Origin: Limnohabitans curvus
Lineage (GTDB): Bacteria; Pseudomonadota; Gammaproteobacteria; Burkholderiales; Burkholderiaceae_C
Direction of reading: 5' to 3'
DNA: 64,000 bases
Assembly (NCBI RefSeq): GCF_003063475.1
Contig: NZ_NESP01000001.1
Location: 186,001-250,000, forward strand
Part shown: piece by piece, positions 9,582 through 18,141 of the stretch
Numbering within the stretch: the stretch's first letter is position 1
Layout: each line of letters starts with the position of its first letter
Position numbers and translations under genes: made by a program
Notes under the pieces: generated by a model
Told to the model about the DNA's origin: nothing
The model's input: the letters and a program-made list of their open reading frames with translations, nothing else
Database searches by the model: none

Positions 9582-12500
9582 TTAACGGCCTTTTTGAATT
9601 TGAAGTAAAGAACGCTGTCCGTCCACATTCATCAACATCTGGAATGGGAAACTCGCGTCCGGCACCGCCACTAAAACCAGCGCCTTTTTCTCGGTGTTGT
9701 ACGTGATCCATGAGGGCAACTGTTTGCCATTTGGCAAAGTCAGCAGCACCTCATTTTTTGATGTTGAATCAGCGCTACTGATGTGATCAACCAGCGGAAT
9801 CAAAGTCTCTACATCCGAACTGGTCAGACCCATCGGCAATGTCACCGTGATCAACCCCACACTCTGAGCGGTTGGCGCTCTCAGCACATTCACCACCACG
9901 GTGGCATCCGATTTAGCTGCGTTGATCGCCACAAAACTTGAACTCAAGTTGCTGTCCGCAGATGCCGGTGCGCCGCTGGCTACTTTTAGCGCCGGTTCAA
10001 TAGCAGGTACTGCCTTAGCCGCAACTTTGTTCTTCTGATCTGTTGACTCTGTAGTGGTTTCAGATGTCGGTGCAGGCTCAGGCGCAACTTGGATCTCCAA
10101 AGGAGGTGCAGGCGGTTGGACGAGCACTGGAGCCACCACAGGAGGAACAACTGGCACCACTGGAGGAATCACCGGAGGCAACGTCGCAGACGGTTGTCCA
10201 GTCACAACAAAAGTCAAAGGCGTTGACACTGACGTCACACCGCCAACAGTTTGTCTTGCTGTGATCGAATGCGAACCGGTACTCAAACTGCTACCCACTT
10301 GGTAGGTCCAAGCACCTGTCACGGCGTCCGCAGTGGCGGTACCCAACAACGTTGTGCCGTCATACACGCTCACAGTAGCACCTGGGGTAACCGTGCCGCT
10401 GATCGCGGGGGCCTGCGCCGAGGCCCCTGTCGCTGTCGTAGAGGACACCAAGCCAGTCGGGGTTAAGCCCGCGTTGCCTTGCACATCCACCGAGCTCGCA
10501 GTGGTGGTTACTGCACCACCGAATTGGTTGGCAGCATTTGTCAACGTCACACGCCCTGTCCCCGCGCCCAGCGTTGAAGTACCGGTGACCGTCAAAACGC
10601 CCGTTTGGGTGATGTCACCATTCGTGCTGTTGGCACTGAGGGCACCGCCTACGGTCAGAAGGCCCAAATCCAATGCGCCATTGCTGGCCACCAGAAAATC
10701 GCCGGTCGTCGCGACTGTGCCCAAAGTCAACGCATTGGCATCTGTCAGTTGCACGGCTGCACCTGTTGCCGACACTGCACCTGTGAAGTCGTTGCCCACG
10801 TTAGCCAACGTGACATCGCCTGTGCCTGCATCAAGGCTTGAGGTACCTGTAACAGTCAACGCACCTGCTTGCGTGATGGCCCCGTTGTGGCTATTAACCA
10901 CCAAGTTGCCACCCACCGTGCTGGTGCCCACATCGATCGCGCCACCTTGGGTGGTGAGCGTCAAATCCTGAGCGGCATTCGTCGTGCCTAAGGCAATGTC
11001 GCTGCCGACAGTGGTGCCATCGTTGGTCACACTGATGTGTGAAGCGGTCACGTTTCGCAGCGTGATGGCCCCAGTGCCTTCGTTGGTTTTGCCGCCGCCA
11101 TTGCTGCCGCGCAAAATCACTTCCAGCGTACCCGTGCCCACGTTGAGGCTGGTGTTGGCTGCTTGCGTGATCACGGCATTGCCTGCATCGCGCTCTGCAT
11201 CCACCACACCACCACCCACGCCATTGACGGGTGTGACCCATTCGTTGCCGATGATCGACAAGTTCGCATTTCCCAGCCCAATGCCCGCATTGAGCAACAC
11301 CGAGCGCCCTGCTTGCAAGGTCAACCCGCCGCTAGACGACACAGGCGCTGAATTGACAGCTGCGCTGACCGTGATGTCGTTGCTGGCTTGCAGCGTCACC
11401 GACGTGCCTGCATCCAGTAGTGCCACCAAATCAGAAGCCAAAAACTTGCTGGTTGCCGATGCTGCCGTGCTAAACCCCACGGTGGACGTCAGGCTTGAGG
11501 ACGACACTGGGCCCAAGATATCAACACGCCCTGCAAGAACGGCTCCTGACACAGGGTCACGCCATTCGGGGGATGACAAAACCACACGTCCGTCCAACAA
11601 CACAACAGCGCCACCAGAACCTAGTTGATCACCCGCCGTTGAACCAAGCAAGCTGTTGGTGCCACTGCTATCCAAAATACCCGTGACACCGGTGGAACCG
11701 GTGATCCAGGTTGCAGCGCCCTTGGCATTGGCGGTCGTGCCGTTACCACTACCCCACAACGGCGACATAACCACTGCATCGCCATTGCTCAGCGCAGTGA
11801 CTGCACCAGAACCAACGTGGTCACCCGCGGCGAACCCCACCAAGCTATTGTTACTAGACAGCACACCTGAAATGCCCGAAGTACCGCTGCCCCAAGTGAT
11901 GGCACCTTTTGACAAAGCTGCAGTGGCCGAAACCCCGCCGCCCCAAAATGCAGAGCGCACGACGAAGTTACCGTTTGTCAAAGCGGTTACACCCGTCGCC
12001 CCCACCCGATCACCAGCAGCGTCACCCACGAGGCTGTTGAGATCACTCAAGGTTCCTGTCAGGCCTGTAACCCCATTCATCCAGGTCGCCGCACCCTTGG
12101 CATTGTCGGTCGTGCCGTCACCACTACCCCACAACGGCGATGTGATCACTACGTTGCCATTGTTCAACGCTGTCACTGCGCCGCCAGAACCTAAACTATC
12201 GCCGTTAGCCGCTCCCACCAAGCTGTTGCTGGTAGAGACCACGCCGGTCAAACCCAAAGTGCCACTACCCCAGGTGATGGCGCCCTTCGATGAAGCAGTC
12301 GTGGCCGAAATCCCACCTTGAAAAAATGGCGACAGCACAATGTAGTTGCCATTCGACAAGGCCGTGACGCCGCCGGACCCCAAACGATCACCCTGTGCGC
12401 TACCCACCAAGCTATTGCTGCTACTCAGCGTCCCACTGAGACCTGTCGAACCGTCAATCCAAGTCACCGCCCCCTTGGCATTGGCGGTCGTGCTGTTACC

Positions 12501-15500
12501 ACTACCCCACAACGGCGATGTGATCACTACGTTGCCATTGTTCAACGCTGTCAGTGAGGTGGCGCCAGAACCTAAACTATCACCGTTAGCCGCTCCCACC
12601 AAGCTGTTAAGACTCGACACAACACCTGTCGTACCAGTGGCACCATTGCCCCACGTGATAGCACCTTTTGCTGCACTTGCGACCCCCCCGCTACCCCAAA
12701 GCGGAGAGCGAATGAAGTAGTTGCCATTAGCCAGAACAGTGATGTAGCTGACGGATCCAATCGCGTCCCCAACAGCATCTCCAATCAGGCTGTTGGCGCT
12801 AGAGAGAAAACCGGTAATGCCAACGGCCCCGTCAAACCAGGTAATAGCCCCTTTCGTAAAACTAGAATTACCGGACCCATCGTTACCGTACGACAGTGTT
12901 TTCAAGAGATATTTACCGTTGCCTAACGCGATAATGTTATTGCTACCACTAGCAACAGCATCATTGGGATTGACACCCACCAAGCTGTTGGCGCTTGACA
13001 CATCACCGACTACCCCCGAAGTGCCACTGCCCCATGTCATGGCCCCCAATCCCCCGTTCCAAAGGTCATTGCGCACAACATAATTACCATTGCTGAGCAA
13101 ATCGGCCCCTCTGGTACCAACATAATCCAACGCATTGGTGCCGACAAGGCTATTGGTGTTGGACACATAACCGCTAATGCCACGAGTGCCGTCCACCCAG
13201 GTCGAGGCTCCCCTAGCACCTGACCAATAGGGCGTCGAAACCACAGCATTGCCATTCAACAAGTTTGTGATGAAAAGACCCACTCGATCACCGGGACTTG
13301 AGCCAACCAAGCTATTGGCGGCGGACACACCGCCAACCACACCCGAGACACCACTACCCCAGGTGACAGCACCATAGGCCGTAGAAGTTGTACCCCCATT
13401 CCAAAGCGCCGAACGCACGATGTAGTTACCGTTCGACAATGCAGTAATACCTGTAGCGCCCACTTGGTCATTCGTCAAAGTTCCCACCAAGCTGTTGGTG
13501 TTATTCAATGTGCCGGTGATGCCTGTGCTGCCGTTCACCCAAGTCACCGCGCCTTTGGGATTGGTGCCGCTTGAGTTACCACTGCCCCACGATGCAGAAA
13601 GAACAACTGCATTTCCGTTATTCAGCACCACCGCCGATTTACCGACGAAATAATAGTTAGAACCGCCCACCAAACTGTTGGTATTGGCCACCACACCACT
13701 GACGCCCGAGGTACCACTGCCCCACGTGATCGCGCCTTTGGCTGTGGACCAGTTGGCCGAGAGCACGAGGTAGTTGCCATTGGTCAAAACGGTGATACCG
13801 TTGGCACCCACGCGGTCATTCAAGGCACCACCTACCAAACTGTTTGTGCTACCTAAGGTACCAATGAGGCCTGTGCTGCCGTTGATCCAGGTCACGGCCC
13901 CCTTGCCGGCATTGGGGGTGCCATTGGCACTGCCCCACATCGGGGACTTCACCACATAGTTGCCGTTGCCAAGCGAGGTGATCGTGTCAGAACCGACGTT
14001 GTCGCCCGCCGCGCCACCCACCAAGCTGTTGGTGCTAGACACATTACCCATCACCCCAAAAGTACCGCTGCCCCAGGTGATGGCACCTTTGGCCGTGGTC
14101 GTAGTGCCGCCACCCCAAAGCGCTGAACGCACGATGTAGTTGCCATTGGTCAAGGCAGTCACGCCCGTGGTGCCGACTTGATCGCCAGTGGCCGTGCCGA
14201 CCAAGCTGTTGCTGCTGGATACCACACCCGACACACCCAATGTGCCGTCAAACCATGTCACCGCCCCCTTCGCATTGGTTAACGTACCAGCGCTTCCCCA
14301 CCATGAGTTGGTGAAGGTGTATTTGCCTGCCCCAAGGTCAGTCAAGGCACCTACGCCGACTTTGTCGTTGGCAGAACTGCCTGTGAGGCTAGACACAAGC
14401 GCACCTGTGGTGGCGTTGAAAACTTTGATTGATCCCGCACTGGTTGCAACGGTTGAATCAGTTTCCGAGGTCACCAAAATTCGGTTCAACGAGCTAGAGG
14501 TGGTGCTATTGAGCAGCTCTTTCGTCAGAGTTGCACCCAAGCTACGGTTGGCGGCAAGGGTGTCGGTCAAGCTCAATACCGAAGGGTTTACAACCGAACT
14601 GATGATTTCAATGTTTTTGGGGTCAAACAACACTTGCCCGTTGTTGCCGTGTGGGGCTGACACATCGATGGTGCCGGCCTGCACCAAGTTTTGGTGGCTA
14701 GACACTTCAACTTGTCCGCCATGACCAGCTTGCGCGCCGCCCTGGGCACTGATGTGACCGCCAAATTGGGTTTGGTTTTCTGACCACACCACCACAGTGC
14801 CTGCATCGCCGTTGTCCCGTGCATTGGCGCTGAGCTGGGTGGCCATGACTGTTACTTTGTCGGCGTTGGGTAGATCGGCGTCACCGCCTTGCCAGCCGCC
14901 ACCGATGCGCAGGGTGCCACCACCCAGGTCACCGTCGGCGTGGACAGAGGCACCGGCCAAGGTCAAGCTAGGCGCGGTGATGGACACATCGCCGCCCCGC
15001 CCACCACTGGCACTCAAGCTGCCAGACACGTAGGCGCTTTGCTTGGCTTGCATCCAGATGCTGCCTGCTTGGTCGCCATCGGCGTGCCATTGGGCGGCTT
15101 GGGTTTGTTCGATGTTTTCGTCAGCCACCACGTGAATGCGGCCTCCGCGTGCGGTGCTGCCATTGCCTGCGGCGCTGGCGTCCCATGTGCCAGCGTCGAT
15201 CAGGTTTTTGGTGGCCACGCTGATTTGCGGCGCACGCAAGGTGCCGGTTTGAATGACGGCTTGCGAGGCGTCTAAGCGAATGACGCCATCAACCATGTTG
15301 AGCTGCGTGGCTTCGACCGCGCCCGTGTTGTTGACCACACCGGCCTGTAGGTCAGCCACCGATTTGGCCGACAGGATGATCAAACCCCCAGGGGCACGAA
15401 TGGCTTGGCGGTTTTCAATCAAGGTTTCCAAAGTGGCGGCGGTGGTGGTGATGCCTGCCAAGTGCTGGTTGCCATCAAAATTAAGCGTCACCACCTCGCC

Positions 15501-16223
15501 CGCGGCCATGGCCACGGTGCCTGCTTGGGCCACGACGACACCGCCGTTTTGCACCTCAGGGGCTAACAACGCGATGTAGCCACCGAGTGCCGCGTTTAAC
15601 TGCCCGTCGTTGAGCACTTTGCCAGTGGCGCCATTGCGCTCAAAGCGGTAGTTGCCCGCCATGAAGTTGTCGTCGCTGATGCTGTGTGTGGTGGCCACCA
15701 AAGCGCCCACGTCCACTTGCGCGCTGGGCGAGAAATACACGCCATTGGGGTTGGTCAAAAACACTTGGCCCGGTGCGTTGATGCGGCCAAAGATTTGGCT
15801 CGCATTGACGTCGTTGACCCGGTTGAGGGTGACTGCGCTGCTGTTGGGCTGGTTGAAGTTCACGATGGCGCTGGCACCGACGTTGAAGGTGTTCCAGTTG
15901 ATGGCCGCGCGTTGGGTGGATTGGTTGATGTTCATCACCGCGCTGTTGGCAGTGCTGGTTTGCCCAATGGTGGCTGCGCCTCGCACCACACTTGCGCCTG
16001 TGGGCAACTGGGTAACGGGGGGCGCTTGCTGCGCATGTGACAAGGTGGCAATGGCAGCCATGGCCACCGACGTTAAGACGCCGCCCATGATGGCGCAGGC
16101 ACCGTGGCCCGAGCCACTGCGCTTGCCAGCGCCGCGTGCGGTTTCTGGGGCAACGTGCCAGCTTTGGGTGGCGTCAGACCAGACGTGACGAAAGTTGCGA
16201 TTGAGGCTGCCGTTGTTTTTCAT
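9582..16223 (-). CDS. Giant filamentous-haemagglutinin-like exoprotein TpsA2 with 16 long repeats and an Ig-like C-terminal region
   Basis: Second TpsA exoprotein, 2213 residues from ATG 16223. That start opens directly into the extended signal peptide (LNRNFRHVWSDATQSWHV) and has a GCAGAGAA ribosome binding site. The TPS domain (INWNTFNVGA, FLTNPNGVYF) occupies about 60-300, followed by a glycine-rich beta-helix. Next come 16 repeats of 55-62 residues, each with a hallmark NSLVGxxxxDxVG, a GNYxVxSPxWG strand and KGAxTWxxGxxG. Further beta-helix repeats follow, then an Ig-like domain (SGTVTPGATVSVYDG) and a proline-rich linker near 10050-10180. A conserved-looking tail ends in QRSLLQIQKGR. 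The repeats resemble those Pfam calls DUF5649, but I could not search. It lies 14 nt after tpsB2. Confidence 0.9.
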   Translation of the reverse strand: MKNNGSLNRNFRHVWSDATQSWHVAPETARGAGKRSGSGHGACAIMGGVLTSVAMAAIATLSHAQQAPPVTQLPTGASVVRGAATIGQTSTANSAVMNINQSTQRAAINWNTFNVGASAIVNFNQPNSSAVTLNRVNDVNASQIFGRINAPGQVFLTNPNGVYFSPSAQVDVGALVATTHSISDDNFMAGNYRFERNGATGKVLNDGQLNAALGGYIALLAPEVQNGGVVVAQAGTVAMAAGEVVTLNFDGNQHLAGITTTAATLETLIENRQAIRAPGGLIILSAKSVADLQAGVVNNTGAVEATQLNMVDGVIRLDASQAVIQTGTLRAPQISVATKNLIDAGTWDASAAGNGSTARGGRIHVVADENIEQTQAAQWHADGDQAGSIWMQAKQSAYVSGSLSASGGRGGDVSITAPSLTLAGASVHADGDLGGGTLRIGGGWQGGDADLPNADKVTVMATQLSANARDNGDAGTVVVWSENQTQFGGHISAQGGAQAGHGGQVEVSSHQNLVQAGTIDVSAPHGNNGQVLFDPKNIEIISSVVNPSVLSLTDTLAANRSLGATLTKELLNSTTSSSLNRILVTSETDSTVATSAGSIKVFNATTGALVSSLTGSSANDKVGVGALTDLGAGKYTFTNSWWGSAGTLTNAKGAVTWFDGTLGVSGVVSSSNSLVGTATGDQVGTTGVTALTNGNYIVRSALWGGGTTTTAKGAITWGSGTFGVMGNVSSTNSLVGGAAGDNVGSDTITSLGNGNYVVKSPMWGSANGTPNAGKGAVTWINGSTGLIGTLGSTNSLVGGALNDRVGANGITVLTNGNYLVLSANWSTAKGAITWGSGTSGVSGVVANTNSLVGGSNYYFVGKSAVVLNNGNAVVLSASWGSGNSSGTNPKGAVTWVNGSTGITGTLNNTNSLVGTLTNDQVGATGITALSNGNYIVRSALWNGGTTSTAYGAVTWGSGVSGVVGGVSAANSLVGSSPGDRVGLFITNLLNGNAVVSTPYWSGARGASTWVDGTRGISGYVSNTNSLVGTNALDYVGTRGADLLSNGNYVVRNDLWNGGLGAMTWGSGTSGVVGDVSSANSLVGVNPNDAVASGSNNIIALGNGKYLLKTLSYGNDGSGNSSFTKGAITWFDGAVGITGFLSSANSLIGDAVGDAIGSVSYITVLANGNYFIRSPLWGSGGVASAAKGAITWGNGATGTTGVVSSLNSLVGAANGDSLGSGATSLTALNNGNVVITSPLWGSGNSTTANAKGAVTWIDGSTGLSGTLSSSNSLVGSAQGDRLGSGGVTALSNGNYIVLSPFFQGGISATTASSKGAITWGSGTLGLTGVVSTSNSLVGAANGDSLGSGGAVTALNNGNVVITSPLWGSGDGTTDNAKGAATWMNGVTGLTGTLSDLNSLVGDAAGDRVGATGVTALTNGNFVVRSAFWGGGVSATAALSKGAITWGSGTSGISGVLSSNNSLVGFAAGDHVGSGAVTALSNGDAVVMSPLWGSGNGTTANAKGAATWITGSTGVTGILDSSGTNSLLGSTAGDQLGSGGAVVLLDGRVVLSSPEWRDPVSGAVLAGRVDILGPVSSSSLTSTVGFSTAASATSKFLASDLVALLDAGTSVTLQASNDITVSAAVNSAPVSSSGGLTLQAGRSVLLNAGIGLGNANLSIIGNEWVTPVNGVGGGVVDAERDAGNAVITQAANTSLNVGTGTLEVILRGSNGGGKTNEGTGAITLRNVTASHISVTNDGTTVGSDIALGTTNAAQDLTLTTQGGAIDVGTSTVGGNLVVNSHNGAITQAGALTVTGTSSLDAGTGDVTLANVGNDFTGAVSATGAAVQLTDANALTLGTVATTGDFLVASNGALDLGLLTVGGALSANSTNGDITQTGVLTVTGTSTLGAGTGRVTLTNAANQFGGAVTTTASSVDVQGNAGLTPTGLVSSTTATGASAQAPAISGTVTPGATVSVYDGTTLLGTATADAVTGAWTYQVGSSLSTGSHSITARQTVGGVTSVSTPLTFVVTGQPSATLPPVIPPVVPVVPPVVAPVLVQPPAPPLEIQVAPEPAPTSETTTESTDQKNKVAAKAVPAIEPALKVASGAPASADSNLSSSFVAINAAKSDATVVVNVLRAPTAQSVGLITVTLPMGLTSSDVETLIPLVDHISSADSTSKNEVLLTLPNGKQLPSWITYNTEKKALVLVAVPDASFPFQMLMNVDGQRSLLQIQKGR
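11510..14420 (-). repeat. Sixteen ~180-bp coding repeats of TpsA2
   Basis: The conserved core encoding NSLVG recurs with spacings such as 165, 180, 183 and 186 bp (starts near 13487, 13670, 13835, 14021 and 14201). Repeats alternate between an AKGAVTWxxGSTG...GTL form and a KGAITWGSGTSGV...GVV form, so the effective higher-order unit is a pair of about 360 bp. The repeats are diverged rather than identical, unlike the octads of TpsA1. Confidence 0.88.
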
Positions 16224-16237
16224 TTTTATTCTCTGCT

Positions 16238-17971
16238 TTAAAACGCGATGCTGGTGCTGACCCACACACGGGTGGTTTTGAGGGTGCCGTCACGATCTAG
16301 CCCATTGGTTTGTGCCAAGGGGTTGCTGTGCGTGCGATGTGCCACGGTGGCTTTGACGTCAACACCTTTGGGGCCTTGCCAGCCCAAGGACAAGCCCCAA
16401 CCTTTGAGGGCATAGCTGTTGAGTGAGGTATTCAGGGTGTTGCCTGAGTTGTCGGCCACCGCGCGTTGGTTGTTGCGAAACTCTTGAACACGCCCGTAGT
16501 CATAAAACGCCGTGAGGGTGAATCGATCATCCAAGCGTTGGCGCAGTTCGTTGGTCAAGGTTCGACCCAGCGCACCACCGCCTTCGCTGGTCGGAAAGGC
16601 GCGTACGCCGTTGACACCACCCAAGTACATCTTCTCGGATGAGTCAAGGTTCTGGCTGGCGGTTTGCCATGCAGCCGAAACAAACCAACTTAAATCGTTG
16701 CTCAGGCTTTGCAGTCGGCTGAGGTTGAGGTTGAGTTTGGTGAAGTAGCCTTGGGTGGCAGCACCTGCAAGGTCGTCGGCTTGATTGGCCGAGCCATCCA
16801 GATTGACGCGGCCATTGCTCAGCGCCACAGATGCGGTGTTGGCACCGCCACCGCCCCAGTTGTCTAGCTTGTTGCCGTTGAGGCTGAGGTTGTAAACATT
16901 CAAACGGTAGTTAGACATAGCGCCAGCGCTGCTCCAGTTGTCAAAGCGTTTGCTGTCGTAGCTGAATACGAGGTTGAGGTTTTGAAGTTGGCTGCGCACC
17001 AAGGGGTAGCTCAGGTCTACGCCCATGGTTTCTGCGGTGCCTTGGTAGCCCGCAGTGCTGAAGCTGGCGAGCAAGTCGTAGTGCATCGAACTTGCATGGA
17101 CACCGGCACGCAAACCATCGTTGCCCACGGGCAAGGTGTAGGCCATGCGTTGAAAATCACTGCCTTCGGTTTTCAATAGGTTGACGGCCAGTGCATCCCC
17201 CAAACGCAAGGGGCTGTTGAGCATGAGGTTGGCACTCAGTCTTTTGGTGCCTGTAGAGGTAGCGCCTGCGTTGTCATAGGCCACATTGCCAACCAGCCAG
17301 GCTTCATCAGTGGCGGTCAAAGCCAAGTTAGTTTCACTGCGCTCACGACCTTCGTACAAGCTGCCCACGACGTTGACACCTGGCAAATCGTCCAGCAAAA
17401 GCAAGGCACGATCGATGTCTTGTGCGCTCAGCGGTTCGCCTTTGTGCAACACGCTGTCAACAATGTCGGTGAGTTGTGAAGCGTCTACACGCGTTACCGG
17501 TTCGCCTTGCAGGCGCACCTCACCAAACACAGCTTCGATGACGTGAATGGCAACCACGCCTCGCGTGATTTGTTGCTGAGGTAAGTAGGTCCGCACAATC
17601 CAGCCCGCATCACGGTAAGCCATGGCCACCGCATCCACCGCTTGTTGCAACTCAGCAAAGCTCAAGGGGCGATTCAGGAAGGGATCAACAGCGAGGCCAA
17701 GTGCCTCGTTGTTCAGCAGGGTGTTGCCTGTGAATTCAAAGCGCGAGACGCTAACCGTTTGCTCACCTTCTTTTTTCATGACAGGAGGGGCCGTATGTGG
17801 CCGAGGAGTCAATGTGGGCGGTGTTTGGCGCTTCAGGCTTTGCTCGTTTTGCTTTTGCAAAGCGCCTGCATCAGGAATGGTTTGCGCAACCGCCGAACAA
17901 GATGCTGCCAGTAACATCACGGCGCAAGCGATTTGGGTGAATTGAATTTTTGGCGAAGTTGTTTTTGTCAT
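16238..17971 (-). CDS. Two-partner secretion transporter TpsB2 (ShlB/FhaC/HecB family)
   Basis: Outer-membrane exporter of TpsA2 and the first gene of the four-gene tps operon. It has 577 residues, with a Sec signal peptide (hydrophobic run then CSAVAQ), PDAGALQKQNEQ as in TpsB1, POTRA domains over about 70-225 (VSRFEFTGNTLLNNE; YRDAGWIVRTYLPQQ), and a barrel ending VWVSTSIAF. It is clearly paralogous to TpsB1 along its whole length, which supports a duplication of the tpsBA pair. ATG 17971 is the natural start. Its upstream region faces the kinase gene and carries phased CAAA repeats. Confidence 0.93.
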   Translation of the reverse strand: MTKTTSPKIQFTQIACAVMLLAASCSAVAQTIPDAGALQKQNEQSLKRQTPPTLTPRPHTAPPVMKKEGEQTVSVSRFEFTGNTLLNNEALGLAVDPFLNRPLSFAELQQAVDAVAMAYRDAGWIVRTYLPQQQITRGVVAIHVIEAVFGEVRLQGEPVTRVDASQLTDIVDSVLHKGEPLSAQDIDRALLLLDDLPGVNVVGSLYEGRERSETNLALTATDEAWLVGNVAYDNAGATSTGTKRLSANLMLNSPLRLGDALAVNLLKTEGSDFQRMAYTLPVGNDGLRAGVHASSMHYDLLASFSTAGYQGTAETMGVDLSYPLVRSQLQNLNLVFSYDSKRFDNWSSAGAMSNYRLNVYNLSLNGNKLDNWGGGGANTASVALSNGRVNLDGSANQADDLAGAATQGYFTKLNLNLSRLQSLSNDLSWFVSAAWQTASQNLDSSEKMYLGGVNGVRAFPTSEGGGALGRTLTNELRQRLDDRFTLTAFYDYGRVQEFRNNQRAVADNSGNTLNTSLNSYALKGWGLSLGWQGPKGVDVKATVAHRTHSNPLAQTNGLDRDGTLKTTRVWVSTSIAF

Positions 17972-18141
17972 TTGATTTGATAAATTTGTCGCAATTGGTA
18001 TAACTATGCGAAAAACAACAAATCAAACCTAACAAAAGCTATCAAACGATCACCAAAAGACAGCCCAAGGCCTTGGCAACCTTACAAAAGTATGATTGAC
18101 CTCGATGAATCAATAGGCAAAAACTAACCAATCCTCACGTT
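17972..18141. promoter_or_regulatory. Divergent promoter region tpsB2 / histidine kinase with phased CAAA repeats
   Basis: 170-bp AT-rich region between divergent genes. Four CAAA-containing repeats (core AtCAAA/ACAAAA) start at 18024, 18033, 18043 and 18054, that is every 9-11 bp on one face of the helix. OmpR-family regulators bind such direct repeats, and one is encoded two genes away. No unambiguous -35/-10 pair was identified. Confidence 0.5.

Noticed and set aside
11656..12321. Long plus-strand open frames opposite TpsA2 (also 14188-14724, 10333-10971) and TpsA1 (3625-4302, 4498-4887)
   Set aside because: They are antisense shadows of repetitive Thr/Ser/Gly codons; their products are low-complexity and the minus-strand frames have signal peptides and family domains.
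3003..16223. TpsA proteins as contact-dependent inhibition toxins (CdiA)
   Set aside because: No VENN motif, no pre-toxin or nuclease-like C-terminus and no small immunity gene after either tpsA.
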